Source: Pseudomonas sp. CFII64 (GTDB lineage: Bacteria; Pseudomonadota; Gammaproteobacteria; Pseudomonadales; Pseudomonadaceae). Taken from it: a stretch of 64,000 nt of DNA. The translations under genes were made by a program, and so were the position numbers. The notes under the pieces are model-generated. The model saw nothing but the letters and a program-made list of their open reading frames with translations. It had not been told where the DNA came from and did no database searches. Below are positions 44,701 through 53,954 of the stretch, piece by piece (the first letter of the stretch is position 1; the number at the start of each line of letters is the position of its first letter). The stretch spans positions 1 to 64,000 of the forward strand of contig NZ_ATLO01000020.1 of the NCBI RefSeq assembly GCF_000416235.1, given 5' to 3'.

Positions 44701-45387
44701 AATCAGGCGCTCTGGATACAAGCGTTCAACACTCAGGATATTGTTGAGCACCACCAGGTTGCCGCGGCGTAACAGGCAGATATACAGGGCAAAATCGAGT
44801 GTTGCCGTAAAGCAAAAACCTGGTTGGGTCAGCGCCGGCAGCAGCTCCACCAGATCGGCTCGGCGAAACAGCGCACTGCTGAAACCGCCCAGAAAATTGA
44901 CCGGAAAACTCTCGATGATCGCCAGCAGGTCGTCGCCCTTGAACACTCCGCTTTCCTGCGAAAGCGGGCTGTTCTCCAGGCGCCCCGGCAAGAGCAGATC
45001 GTTGGCGTCCCAAAACAGTCGTTGCGCCAGGGCAAAATGACAATCTGCATTGTCTTGCAGCGCCTGGGCTTGCTGAGCGATACAGGTCGGGAAGATCAGA
45101 TCGTCATCACAGAGGAACTTGATGAACTCGCCTTGAGCTTCCTCCAGACCCGCTCGCAGGTTACCGACCAAGCCCAGCCGCTCGGCGTTGCGCACATAGC
45201 GCAACGCAATGTCAGAGCGCATGCCAAACAATTGGACGATATCCTGAATCTGACTGTCAGGGCTGTCGTCGCAGACGATCACTTCAAGATTGGCGTAGGT
45301 CTGGCTCAGGGCGCTGGCTAAAGCCGCCTGAAAGAAACGCGGGTTAAAAGCGGGGATGACAATGCTGACGCGGGGTACGGAATTCAC
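41788..45387 (-). CDS. Giant multidomain glycosyltransferase, Fgt1-like
   Basis: A 1199-residue protein with three GT2-like modules and a C-terminal GT4-like module. Module 1 (residues about 5-230) starts VSIVIPAFNPRFFQAALASAL and has CDDDL. Module 2 (about 345-580) has LLQAGDRL. Module 3 (about 595-830) starts RPLVSIIIASQDHLAAVQRC but where DxD is expected it reads MLSPFAVI. The GT4-like part (about 875-1199) has VGWGGGTSHHGDLAIIADVV and NLRLLEYGACGYPVICTD. It matches Fgt1 of the P. syringae island, which starts flagellin glycosylation, in size and in position next to flgL. It begins 109 bases after flgL, with no terminator between. Confidence 0.82.
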   Translation of the reverse strand: MNSVPRVSIVIPAFNPRFFQAALASALSQTYANLEVIVCDDSPDSQIQDIVQLFGMRSDIALRYVRNAERLGLVGNLRAGLEEAQGEFIKFLCDDDLIFPTCIAQQAQALQDNADCHFALAQRLFWDANDLLLPGRLENSPLSQESGVFKGDDLLAIIESFPVNFLGGFSSALFRRADLVELLPALTQPGFCFTATLDFALYICLLRRGNLVVLNNILSVERLYPERLIRQQPMLDATQAERKWLVQMLEARSGESAPAAGWVSFVALSQTAQVPRVWGELPLSRTLGNKQAALPYRVGVESQSFGQMYAQWLACRTLTAPQKKLLPDTLAGWHWRPKIVPVVIDDQVGSAALELTLRSISQQLYTPELVLVLSSACTEMQIEGQVLRMPLQRNWQQQLNELLGQLDGADWIYLLQAGDRLPEPALLVMAERIVAFADIRCIYSDEGGLVDGESAEPAFKPDFNVDMLRSFPYVGRALAFERQGLLNVGGFDSDYGVLAAHDLLWRLVEAHGSQAIEHIAQVLVESQSGFAQWLGMPEVIAQNPVVVQAHLQRMGIAHEIRAGSYELLNRVDYVHAERPLVSIIIASQDHLAAVQRCVQSLLEKTAYGEYELLLINNGSQQTASVEWFAAMSQMGSDRLRVLNYPQQGNIAALRNFAAGQARGEFVLMLSPFAVITEPLWLDELLNHGQRAEVAVVGAKVLSPDGAVVHAGLILGLQGPVGVPFYGEMLSAAGYMHRLQVVQDLSAVGPDCLLLRKQVFDELGGFDEQNFAHALSEVDLCLRIRRSGYLVVWTPYSQLVLGAQPTPAPDAQRDRLREQEQENYYKRWLPLIVRDPAYNPNLALHILGGSSFSLEPGLLTGWSPFSHKQLPSILALPVNTSAVGHYRVTQPLLELEAAGRAIGQIHYDQPSLIEIERLQPDVIVTQCRYSELAINDIEVFKKYFNARRIYELDDYVIKAPKKNSHIRNMPDSVEMERLVRRGIGLCDRVVVSTAALADALSGMHQDIRVVPNMLAPHLWNNLPGSRRRASSKPRVGWGGGTSHHGDLAIIADVVRELADVVEWVFFGMCPDELRPYLHEFHPAVGLDAYPARLASLNLDLALAPLEFHIFNECKSNLRLLEYGACGYPVICTDTAAYRGYLPCTRVVSNSTSEWLEAIHMHLDDPDASYRMGDQLREAVMRDYMLQGDNLRNWEHGWLDD

Positions 45388-45495
45388 AGGGCTTACTCGC
45401 GAGCGGCGGGCATCCAGCCTGGCGGAAGATGCCCATTAACCGCTGAAAAAGACGGCTGATGCTCGGTAATACGCCGCATCCTTGCGGCCTTGCGC

Positions 45496-47088
45496 TTAAA
45501 GCTTGCTGAACAGGTTCAACTGGGAAACCCGAGTGAACACCAGTTGGGAGGCGGTCAGCATCGTCTGTTGCATCGTCAGGCGGCCAATCGCATCCACCGG
45601 GTCGGAGTCGACGATCTTGCCCTGCTCGACAGTGTTGTTGCCCTGAAGCAAACCGTTGGTGACGCCTTGCGAGTCCGCGCTGGCCTGACGCGCGCCGCCG
45701 GCAGAAATGGCCTTGGACACCTGCTCCTTGCCGCTGGTGATGTTGCCCAGCGCAGAATCCAGGGAAGCGCGCAATTTCTGGCTGGCCACGGGATTGCCAT
45801 CCGCCGGAGTATTGAGCGCGGTGATCACCGAGGACAAGGTATTCAGGATGTTCTGGGTTTGCTGCGTACCACCTTTGACCACGAACGTGTCGCCCACAGC
45901 CGGGTTGCCACTGACCTGGAACGTGATGCCCGAGGCGCTGGTCGCCGGCGTTGTGCTGCCACTGGAAATCTTGGTGCTGGAACTGGTCATTGGCGACGCG
46001 TAAAGATCGAAATCAGTAGCGCTGGTGAACTTGATGATTGCGCCGCCAGGCGGGAAGGTGTTGTTGTAGGCGGCCAGATCGGCAACCGAAGTGCCCACTG
46101 TGGCACCGGTAATCACAGCATTGGGCACCGAATTACCCGGGCTCGCGGTGGTACTGATCTGGTCCGGGGTTGCCGCCAGGACGAAGGTATGGTCCTTCAA
46201 CGCATTATCAGCGGCGGTCGTCGAGGCCCGCTCCGCGGCCGTCAGATTGATATTCAGCGACAGGTCCACGCCGCGAAAACTGATCACCTGATTAGCCGCA
46301 TCGGCCGAGGAAAAAGTGCCGGTACCGCTGGCGTCTACGGTCACATCATTAAGCGCAGCATCGGTAATCTTGTACTGGGTGCTGCTCAGAAACGTGACCG
46401 TGTAAGGCTGACCGCTGACGTACTGGCTGTTGTAGTTCGAGGTGGAGGTTACGATCCCGCCAGACAAACTGATTTTGCCGTCATCAACAGCCGGCAATGT
46501 CAAGGTGGACGACGTGCGGGTGGTATTGATCGCCGTCTCGAAAGCATCCCAACCGGTGGTGTTGCTGGCAATGCTCAAGCCGTCGCCGATGGCCAGATTG
46601 ATCGCGGTCTGGTCACCGTTGTAGGCGAAGGTGCCATCAGGGTTTTGCGAGTACGGAGGCACCGAGGTCTTGGAGCCGGAGAACAAGTACTGACCGTTGG
46701 CGTCCTGGCTGTTCATCAAGCTCAGGACCTGCGACTGCAGCTCTTTGAGCTCGGCGGCGTTGGAGGCACGGTCCGCATCGGTATAGGTGCCGTTGCCCGC
46801 TTCGATGATCAGCTCGGATGCCCGTTGCAAGGCAGTCTGGATGCTCTTCAGCGCGGTTTCCGATTTGGTCACATTGATGCTGACGGTGCTGATGTTCGAG
46901 TCGTACTGGGTCAGCATCGAGTTCTGTTGGGCCAGTTGCAACACGCGCGCCGCGCCCACCGGATCATCGGCAGCAGAATTCAACTTGACCTGGCTGGCGA
47001 CTTCTTCACCGGTCTTGATGACGTTGGCGTACGTACGCGTGTAGTTGGCAGAGCTGGTTTCGTAAAACTGGGCAGTTGAAATACGCAT
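45496..47088 (-). CDS. flgL: Hook-filament junction protein FlgL (HAP3)
   Basis: A 530-residue flagellin-like protein. The N-terminus MRISTAQFYETSSANYTRTY and the C-terminal GRLTMQQTMLTASQLVFTRVSQLNLFSKL form the coiled-coil D0/D1 ends. It is longer than the roughly 440-residue P. aeruginosa protein because of the Ser/Thr-rich central domain. It is the last gene of the flgF-L run. Confidence 0.96.
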   Translation of the reverse strand: MRISTAQFYETSSANYTRTYANVIKTGEEVASQVKLNSAADDPVGAARVLQLAQQNSMLTQYDSNISTVSINVTKSETALKSIQTALQRASELIIEAGNGTYTDADRASNAAELKELQSQVLSLMNSQDANGQYLFSGSKTSVPPYSQNPDGTFAYNGDQTAINLAIGDGLSIASNTTGWDAFETAINTTRTSSTLTLPAVDDGKISLSGGIVTSTSNYNSQYVSGQPYTVTFLSSTQYKITDAALNDVTVDASGTGTFSSADAANQVISFRGVDLSLNINLTAAERASTTAADNALKDHTFVLAATPDQISTTASPGNSVPNAVITGATVGTSVADLAAYNNTFPPGGAIIKFTSATDFDLYASPMTSSSTKISSGSTTPATSASGITFQVSGNPAVGDTFVVKGGTQQTQNILNTLSSVITALNTPADGNPVASQKLRASLDSALGNITSGKEQVSKAISAGGARQASADSQGVTNGLLQGNNTVEQGKIVDSDPVDAIGRLTMQQTMLTASQLVFTRVSQLNLFSKL

Positions 47089-47101
47089 GAATTACGACTC
47101 C

Positions 47102-49168
47102 TTAAAGACTGTTGATCAGCGTGCTGAAAATGGCTTGTGCCGCCTTGATGATCTGCGACGAAGCGGTGTAGTACTGCTGATATTTGACCAGGTTGGCGGC
47201 TTCCTCATCGAGGGAAACGCCGGATACTCCGTCACGCGCACTTTTGGATTGGGTCAGCAGCGCGGCGGTTGCAGTGGTATCGGTCTTGCCTTGCGCGGCG
47301 TAGGTCCCGACGCTGGATACCAGCGAGCCGTAGGCGCCTGCAAGGCTCAGACCCGTGGAACCGTTCGCGCCGACGCCGACCGTTTGCTTGGTCTGCAAGG
47401 CGGTTGTCGCAATGGCGTTGCGGTTATCGGCCGAACCCGCACCGGTAAGGGCAATGTTGTAAGTGTCTTTATCGCTCGGTGCGCCGGCGATGGTCATTTC
47501 GAACGTGTAATCCTGAGCGGCGCCTGCCGAGTCGGTGTAACCCACTGGCAGCTTCAGCACATTGCTCTGGCCGGGAACGATGGTCCCGGTGACCGCAACG
47601 CCGTTTTTATCCAGCACGGCAGCGCCCTTCGCATCCAGCAACTGATAGCTTTGCGAACCCGAGGTAACCGGGCCGAACAGCAGCTTCAGCGGCGCAGTGT
47701 CCTTGATGCCGTTGCGCAGATCCGCTGTGCCAGCGGCGTCGTAGATATTGGCCTTGGTGGTCAGCGTCGGCTGGGTGTACGTACCGCTGCCCTTGTTGCT
47801 GGCACCTGCTGTTGCCGTCAATGGTGCAGCGGCAGCGAGGTTTTTCGGGTCAGTGATGACCGTCGTCAACGCGGCAGCGGCGTTGCGGGTTGGCGTCAAC
47901 GTGAACGAGTCACCATTGGCAAACGGTGTGCTCGGTGGCACGGTTGCCGCAGGCAGCGACACCTGAAAACCCAGACCCGCTGGAGTGGTGCTCGGATCGC
48001 TGATTTTGCCGACGCCGACGGCGGTGCCATCGGGCAGGCTGCGGATCGTGTAGTTGTCGTTGTCGCTGAATGTCACCGAATAATCGCTGGCGCTCAGTTT
48101 GCTGGTATCGGTGATCGTGACGTTCAGGTTGCTTGAGCCTGGCGTGTTACCGGTCTTGCCGATGCTGCGCTGGGTGATCTGGCTGAGGTCATTGATGCTG
48201 TTGAACAGATTGCTGCCAAACGCGCCGTTGCTGTCGATGCCCTGGTTCAGCTGGCTGTTGACCTGATCGGACAACACCAGCGCCACGCGGCCCAACTCGT
48301 TGATGGCCGGGGTCATGACCTCGTTGCGGTAGCGCAGCAGGCCGCCGATGCTGCCGCCAGTGATGACCGAGGTCACGTCAGTGGTGGTCGAGCCGGAGGC
48401 AACCTTGAGACTGTATTGCGCCGGGTCGGCAGCGCTCGGCACAGCCGTCATGGCATTGGCGGTGCTGCCGTTCACCAGCGCCTGACCGGTACCGAGGTAG
48501 ACGTCGTAGTTACCGTTGTTTTCGACCACCTTGGCGCCAACCAGCTCGTTGAGCTTGCGCACGGATTCATTGCGCGCATCCAGCAGGCTGTTCGGCGTGG
48601 CGCCGGTGGCAGTGCTGGAGGTGATCTGCTTATTGAGCTTGGCAATCGAAGACGACAGGTTGTTGACCTGATCGGCCAGCGTTGTCAGCTGGGTGTTGAT
48701 GGTCGAGCTCTGGGTGTTGAGCTGCGCCGCGATGGAGTTGAATCGCGCGCCCAGCGCCGACGCCTGCTGCAGGAACAGCGAACGCGCATTCGTGTCGGTC
48801 GCCGAAGTCGAGACCCCTTGCAGATTGGTGAAGAACGACGCGAGAGCCGGGGAAATACCGGTCGCGGTGTCGGACAGCAACGTGTCGGTCTTGCTCGCCT
48901 GGCCGGAATAGGCCGTCGCGTCGGCATTGAGCGATGTACTGGTTTGCAATTGAGTATCGAGATAGCTGTTGTAGATCCGCCGCACATCAGACAGCGTCGT
49001 GCCGGTGCCGATATAACCGGCGCCCAGATTCTGCTGCGCCGAAGCGGTGGTCATGACCTGCTGACGCGAGTAACCGGCGGTATCCACGTTTGCCGTGTTA
49101 TTACCGATGGTGTTCATCGCGGCGCTGCTTGCGGTCAGCCCTGAGAGCCCAATTGAAATCAGTGACAT
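47102..49168 (-). CDS. flgK: Hook-filament junction protein FlgK (HAP1)
   Basis: A 688-residue hook-associated protein. The N-terminal rod-type motif reads SLISIGLSGLTASSAAMNTI and NNTANVDTAGYSRQ; the C-terminus reads GVSLDEEAANLVKYQQYYTA. Thr/Ala/Ser-rich variable domains fill the middle. It is followed by flgL after 13 bases. Confidence 0.97.
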   Translation of the reverse strand: MSLISIGLSGLTASSAAMNTIGNNTANVDTAGYSRQQVMTTASAQQNLGAGYIGTGTTLSDVRRIYNSYLDTQLQTSTSLNADATAYSGQASKTDTLLSDTATGISPALASFFTNLQGVSTSATDTNARSLFLQQASALGARFNSIAAQLNTQSSTINTQLTTLADQVNNLSSSIAKLNKQITSSTATGATPNSLLDARNESVRKLNELVGAKVVENNGNYDVYLGTGQALVNGSTANAMTAVPSAADPAQYSLKVASGSTTTDVTSVITGGSIGGLLRYRNEVMTPAINELGRVALVLSDQVNSQLNQGIDSNGAFGSNLFNSINDLSQITQRSIGKTGNTPGSSNLNVTITDTSKLSASDYSVTFSDNDNYTIRSLPDGTAVGVGKISDPSTTPAGLGFQVSLPAATVPPSTPFANGDSFTLTPTRNAAAALTTVITDPKNLAAAAPLTATAGASNKGSGTYTQPTLTTKANIYDAAGTADLRNGIKDTAPLKLLFGPVTSGSQSYQLLDAKGAAVLDKNGVAVTGTIVPGQSNVLKLPVGYTDSAGAAQDYTFEMTIAGAPSDKDTYNIALTGAGSADNRNAIATTALQTKQTVGVGANGSTGLSLAGAYGSLVSSVGTYAAQGKTDTTATAALLTQSKSARDGVSGVSLDEEAANLVKYQQYYTASSQIIKAAQAIFSTLINSL

Positions 49169-49178
49169 GGTTCAAGCC

Positions 49179-50438
49179 TTATAAAGTAGTGGAAGAGCCC
49201 GTTGCGGCTGCGTAAGTCTGGTAACTCTTCATCTGCTTGGCGATTTGCGAAATCTTGCTGGCATAGTCCGGGTCAGTTGCATAACCCGCCTTCTGCAATT
49301 CTTTTACAAACTGTTCCGGGTTATCGGCCGAATTCACGACTTCTTTATAGCGATCGTTGTTCTGCAACAGGCTGACCAGGTCGTGAAAACTGTCGGCATA
49401 GGACGAATAGGAACGGAAGTCCGCCGTTTCCTTGACCATTTTGCCGTCACGGAACTCACTGGTGATCGCCCGGGCTTCGGGGCCTTTCCAGCTGCCTTGC
49501 GCCTTGATGCCGAACAGGTTGTGACTGCTGCTGCCGTCCTGCTGACGCATGATGGATTTGCCCCAACCGGTTTCCAGCGCCGCCTGGGCAACCAGCACCG
49601 TTGGATCAATGCCGATCCGGGCAGCGGCTTCCTTGGCCAGCGGCAACATGGTCGCCACAAACTGGTCAGCGTTGCTGAACGCGCGCTTGGCCGGAGCCAG
49701 TGGTGGCTGCGCCATGCTGCGCACATAGCTTGGCGTGGCCGGTGCCAGATTCGGGTCCAGCGTCCAGTCGCCGTTGCCTTTGCCGCTGACGTTCGTGCCG
49801 GCGACATTGGCAGCCGTGCGCGCGGTGGGCGACAAGGTATTGGCGGTATTTGGAACGATGCCGGCCAACAGCCGATCGGTCAGTCTGGTCGGCAGCGACA
49901 GACGACGCGCATTGAGCAGCGCCATGTCGTTGCGTCCTTCGCCGGTGGCCGCCGCTGCGGCGGCGGCCTGATCTGCCGCCGCCGAACGCGTGGCCCACAG
50001 CGGACGCTGATAAACGCTGGTGGCCAGTGCGGTCCTGGCGGGCGCGACTGCACCATCAGCCTTCGCGCCGTCAGCCGTCGCAGTTCCCGGCGTCACCGGC
50101 GGCACACTCTTGTTTTTCGACAGCTGACGCATCAACACATCCTGCAGGCCGATACCGCCGCCTTTAGTGGACATGGAAACCGCCAACTGCTGGTCGTACA
50201 TGTCCTGGTATTGACGCGTCGCCGCCGTGTTCATCGGGTTGTCTTTGGCCAACACTTCGTTGGCCGAGCGCATGGCCTTGAGCATCTGACTGACGAACAG
50301 CGATTCGAACTCCTGCGCCACCTTTTTCAGGTTGCCCTCGCTGTTCTTGTCACCGTTTTTCATCGAGTTCAGACGATTGAGGTCGGTGTAGGCCCCTGAA
50401 TCGCTGGCCGAGGAAATCGGGCTCTTAGGCATATCCAT
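49179..50438 (-). CDS. flgJ: Flagellar rod assembly protein and muramidase FlgJ
   Basis: A 419-residue two-domain protein. The N-terminal rod-cap domain (about residues 30-115) has FESLFVSQMLKAMRSANEVL and the C-terminal glucosaminidase domain (about 265-410) has VLVAQAALETGWGKSIM with the catalytic Glu. The two are joined by a long Ala-rich linker. It opens the peptidoglycan for the rod. Confidence 0.96.
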   Translation of the reverse strand: MDMPKSPISSASDSGAYTDLNRLNSMKNGDKNSEGNLKKVAQEFESLFVSQMLKAMRSANEVLAKDNPMNTAATRQYQDMYDQQLAVSMSTKGGGIGLQDVLMRQLSKNKSVPPVTPGTATADGAKADGAVAPARTALATSVYQRPLWATRSAAADQAAAAAAATGEGRNDMALLNARRLSLPTRLTDRLLAGIVPNTANTLSPTARTAANVAGTNVSGKGNGDWTLDPNLAPATPSYVRSMAQPPLAPAKRAFSNADQFVATMLPLAKEAAARIGIDPTVLVAQAALETGWGKSIMRQQDGSSSHNLFGIKAQGSWKGPEARAITSEFRDGKMVKETADFRSYSSYADSFHDLVSLLQNNDRYKEVVNSADNPEQFVKELQKAGYATDPDYASKISQIAKQMKSYQTYAAATGSSTTL

Positions 50439-50448
50439 GCGCGGTTCC

Positions 50449-51558
50449 TCAGATCACGATCAGGTCGGCTTGCAACGCGCCGGCCTGCTTGAGTGCTTCG
50501 AGAATGGCCATCAAGTCACCGGGCGCCGCGCCCACCTGGTTAACCGCCCGAACGATTTCATCCAGTGTGGTGCCCGGGCCGAACTTGAACATCGGGTGCA
50601 GCTCTTGTTGCGCGTTGATCTTCGAACGCGGCACGACCACCGTCTGGCCGCCGGACAAGGCGCCGGGCTGGCTGACAATCGGGTCTTCGGTGATGGTCAC
50701 GGTCAGGCTGCCGTGGGTCACGGCGGCTGGCGACACTTTTACGTTCTGGCCAATGACGATGGTGCCGGTCCGGGAGTTGATGATGACTTTGGCGGAGGTC
50801 TGACCCGGATCAATCTCAAGGTTTTCCAGCACCGACAGGTAATCCACGCGCTGGCTCGGATCCAGCGGCGCGGTTACCCGCACGGAGCCGCCGTCCAGCG
50901 CCTGGGCAACACCCGGGCCGAGCAGATCGTTGATCTTGTCGACCACGCGCTTGGCGGTGGTGAAGTCGGAGCGGTTCAGGTTCAGGGTCAAGGTGTTGCC
51001 CTGGTTGAAGCCGCTTGGCACGGCGCGCTCAACCGATGCGCCACCCGGAATTCGCCCGGACGACGGAACGTTGACAGTGATTTTGGAGCCGTCACGACCC
51101 TCGGCATCGAAGCCGCCCACCACCAGGTTGCCCTGGGCGATGGCGTAGACGTTGCCGTCGACACCTTTCATGGGCGTCATCAGCAACGCACCGCCGCGCA
51201 GGCTTTTCGAGTTACCAATGGACGACACAGTGATGTCGACCATCTGCCCCGGTTTGGCGAACGGCGGCAAATCGGCATACACCGCCACGGCGGCGACGTT
51301 CTTCAACTGCACAGTTCCGGAACCGGTGGGCACCTTGATGCCGAACTGCGCCAGCATGTTGTTGAAGGTCTGCAGCGTGAACGGCGTCTGCGTGGTCTGG
51401 TCACCGGTACCGTTAAGGCCAACCACCAGGCCGTAGCCAATCAATTGGTTGGTCCGCACACCGGAAATACTGGCGATGTCCTTCAAACGTTCGGCGTGAG
51501 CGCCGAACGTGGCGGACAACAGCAGTGCGGCCGCTATCAGTTGCTTGAGCTTGATCAT
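50449..51558 (-). CDS. flgI: Flagellar P-ring protein FlgI
   Basis: A 369-residue periplasmic protein with a signal peptide ([20 protein letters not shown], cleavage after AHA) and the conserved start of the mature part [20 protein letters not shown]. The start at 51558 was preferred over a frame extension of 40 codons that runs into flgH. It forms the bushing ring in peptidoglycan. Confidence 0.96.
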   Translation of the reverse strand: MIKLKQLIAAALLLSATFGAHAERLKDIASISGVRTNQLIGYGLVVGLNGTGDQTTQTPFTLQTFNNMLAQFGIKVPTGSGTVQLKNVAAVAVYADLPPFAKPGQMVDITVSSIGNSKSLRGGALLMTPMKGVDGNVYAIAQGNLVVGGFDAEGRDGSKITVNVPSSGRIPGGASVERAVPSGFNQGNTLTLNLNRSDFTTAKRVVDKINDLLGPGVAQALDGGSVRVTAPLDPSQRVDYLSVLENLEIDPGQTSAKVIINSRTGTIVIGQNVKVSPAAVTHGSLTVTITEDPIVSQPGALSGGQTVVVPRSKINAQQELHPMFKFGPGTTLDEIVRAVNQVGAAPGDLMAILEALKQAGALQADLIVI

Positions 51559-51571
51559 GTCTATCCCGCTA

Positions 51572-52285
51572 TCAGAAAGGGAACAACGGGCTGAGGAAGA
51601 ACCGATCGAACCACCCCGGCTGACTGGAATCGGCGAACGAACCGGTACCTGAATAAGTGATGCGCGCATCCGCCACACGAGTGGAGGAAACGGTGTTGTC
51701 AGTGGCGATGTCGTCGGCGCGGATCAGGCCGGCAATGCGCACCAGCTCGTCGCCGGTGTTCAGGGTCATCCACTTCTCGCCACGTACCGACAGAATGCCG
51801 TTGGGCATCACATCGGCGACGGTCACGGTGACCGAACCGGTCAAGCTGTTGCTCTGCGCTGCCTTGCCATCACCCTTGGTAACCCGGTCGCCGGTGTAAC
51901 CGGCATTCAGGCTCAGATCGCCGCTGCCCAACGGGTTGTTGGTGCTCAGACCGGCACCGAACAACGAGGTCAGGCCAATGCTGTTGCTGCTGTTCTTGCT
52001 GATCCCGGAACTGGCCGCCTTGCTCGCCGCCATCCGCTCGGACAGAGTAATGGTGATGATGTCACCGACCCGATAAGCCTTGCGGTCGCCATACAGGTTC
52101 TGCTCAAAGCCCGCCTGATAGATCGAACCGTTGTTCGCCGCAGCAGGCAACGGTGTGCGCGGCAACACCGGCGCGTAGTAAGGGTCATTAGGCTTGGAAG
52201 CCGGGGCAACGCAACCCGTCAGTAGCGCGATTCCACAAAGTGGAACGACTAACAGAGAGAGCCGCAGAACAGGAAGCCGTTTCAT
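51572..52285 (-). CDS. flgH: Flagellar L-ring lipoprotein FlgH
   Basis: A 237-residue lipoprotein with lipobox LLTGC (Cys near residue 25). It carries the conserved [19 protein letters not shown] and [20 protein letters not shown] segments. It forms the outer-membrane ring. The ATG has GAGG upstream; flgI follows after 13 bases. Confidence 0.96.
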   Translation of the reverse strand: MKRLPVLRLSLLVVPLCGIALLTGCVAPASKPNDPYYAPVLPRTPLPAAANNGSIYQAGFEQNLYGDRKAYRVGDIITITLSERMAASKAASSGISKNSSNSIGLTSLFGAGLSTNNPLGSGDLSLNAGYTGDRVTKGDGKAAQSNSLTGSVTVTVADVMPNGILSVRGEKWMTLNTGDELVRIAGLIRADDIATDNTVSSTRVADARITYSGTGSFADSSQPGWFDRFFLSPLFPF

Positions 52286-52378
52286 GACACTTAAACCTCG
52301 CGGTGTAGCAGACGCTTAATCAGGCGCCCTATCGGATTGAGCAGGTGGTGCAACAGGCCGGATAGATCCATCAGGGCC

Positions 52379-53167
52379 TTACAGGTTTTGCGTGATGTTT
52401 TGCAGCATCTGGTCAGCCGTCGAGATCACTTTGGAGTTCATCTCGTAGGCACGTTGGGTGGTGATCATATTGACCAGTTCCTCAACGGTGCTGACGTTGG
52501 AGTTTTCCAGGGTGTTCTGCAGAACCGGACCCAGACCATTGAGGCCAGGTGTGCCAACCTGCGGTGCGCCGCTGGAAGCGGTTTCCAGAAACAGGTTGCC
52601 GCCCTGAGCCTGCAGACCGGCCGGGTTGATGAAGTCGGAGGTCTGGATGTTGCCGATGACCTGCGGCGTAGCAACAGCGCCCGCCAGGGTGATCGACACC
52701 GTACCGTCCTGCCCGACCGTGAAGGTCTGGGCGTTCTGCGGCACAACGATCGCTGGCTCCAGGGCGTAGCCGTTGGAGGTCACGATCTGGCCGTTGGAGT
52801 CCAGGTGAAAGGTGCCGTCACGGCTGTAGGCGATGGTGCCATCAGGCTGCATGACCTGGAAAAACCCACGACCATTTACAGCCAGGTCCAGCGGGTTATT
52901 GGTGGTTTGCAGGCTGCCGGCGGTGAAGTTTTTCTGGGTGCCGACGATCCGCACACCGGTACCCAATTGCAGGCCGGACGGCAATTCGCTGTCCTGGGTC
53001 GACTGGGCGCCAGGCTGACGTTTGATCTGATACAGCAGGTCCTGAAACTCGGCGCGATCACTTTTGAAACCGGTGGTCGACACGTTGGCCAGGTTGTTGG
53101 AGATGGTCGTCAGGTTGGTGTCCTGAGCGGCCAGACCGGTTTTGGCGACATATAGTGCAGGAAGCAT
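52379..53167 (-). CDS. flgG: Distal rod protein FlgG
   Basis: A 262-residue rod protein, standard length. The N-terminal motif reads ALYVAKTGLAAQDTNLTTI and NNLANVSTTGFKSDRAEFQDL; the C-terminus has VEELVNMITTQRAYEMNSKV. A GAGGAGAG site precedes the ATG. It is 46 bases from flgF. Confidence 0.97.
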   Translation of the reverse strand: MLPALYVAKTGLAAQDTNLTTISNNLANVSTTGFKSDRAEFQDLLYQIKRQPGAQSTQDSELPSGLQLGTGVRIVGTQKNFTAGSLQTTNNPLDLAVNGRGFFQVMQPDGTIAYSRDGTFHLDSNGQIVTSNGYALEPAIVVPQNAQTFTVGQDGTVSITLAGAVATPQVIGNIQTSDFINPAGLQAQGGNLFLETASSGAPQVGTPGLNGLGPVLQNTLENSNVSTVEELVNMITTQRAYEMNSKVISTADQMLQNITQNL

Positions 53168-53213
53168 TGTTTCTCTCCTCGTGCGTCGGATTATCGACGC
53201 AAGCTGTCAATGG

Positions 53214-53954
53214 TTAGCCAACCTGCAAGACGCGAGCCATGGACTCGTCGTTGGTCTCGGCGGTCTTCATCATCTTGACGTGCAATTCAAATTGGCGGGA
53301 CAAGGTCAGTACCGAAGTCATCTCTTCAACGGCGTTGACGTTGCTCGCCTGCAGGAAACCTGATTCGACCTGAACAGTGGCATCTGCCGGCGCGGCAGCC
53401 CCGTTCTTGGTGTGCATCAGGCCATCAGGGCCTTTTTCCATATTCTTGATGTCAGGCCGAACCAGCTTGATGCGGTCGATCTGCGCCATGACTGTTGGTG
53501 TTTCACCCAGGGAGCGAACGCTGATCGTGCCGTCGGCGCCGATCTCGATCTGCTGCTGCGGCGGCACGGCGATAGGACCGCCGTTGCCCATAACCGGCAA
53601 ACCGCTGCCATCGCGCAACACGCCGAGGGCATCGATGTTCATGCTGGAAGTGCGGGTGTAAGCCTCGCCACCATCAGGCGTCTGCACGGCAATCCAGCCA
53701 TCGCCCTTGACGGCGACGTCGAGGTCGCGACCCGTGTCGATCATTGCGCCGCCACTGAAGTCAGTCCCTGGACGCTCGCTCATGGCGTAGGCACGCGATG
53801 GCTGAACGTCACCAAATACCGGCATCGACCGCGCCTGTTCAAGGTCACGCTGGAAACCGTTGGTAGAAACGTTTGCCAGGTTGTTGGCATGGGCCTTTTG
53901 CGCAATGGCGTTTTCCGATGCACCGCTCATGGCGACGTATAGCAACTTGTCCAC
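53214..53954 (-). CDS. flgF: Proximal rod protein FlgF
   Basis: A 246-residue rod protein. The start is GTG at 53954 (MDKLLYVAMSGASENAIAQ) with GGAGGAAGACT upstream; the frame is open for another 93 codons but those are not FlgF-like. The rod motif is NNLANVSTNGFQRDLEQ and the C-terminal VEEMTSVLTLSRQFELHVKM. It is the first gene of the flgF-L operon. Confidence 0.95.
   Translation of the reverse strand: MDKLLYVAMSGASENAIAQKAHANNLANVSTNGFQRDLEQARSMPVFGDVQPSRAYAMSERPGTDFSGGAMIDTGRDLDVAVKGDGWIAVQTPDGGEAYTRTSSMNIDALGVLRDGSGLPVMGNGGPIAVPPQQQIEIGADGTISVRSLGETPTVMAQIDRIKLVRPDIKNMEKGPDGLMHTKNGAAAPADATVQVESGFLQASNVNAVEEMTSVLTLSRQFELHVKMMKTAETNDESMARVLQVG

Noticed and set aside
45490..47079. A 529-codon plus-strand open frame
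   Set aside because: Antisense shadow of flgL, of nearly the same length and limits.
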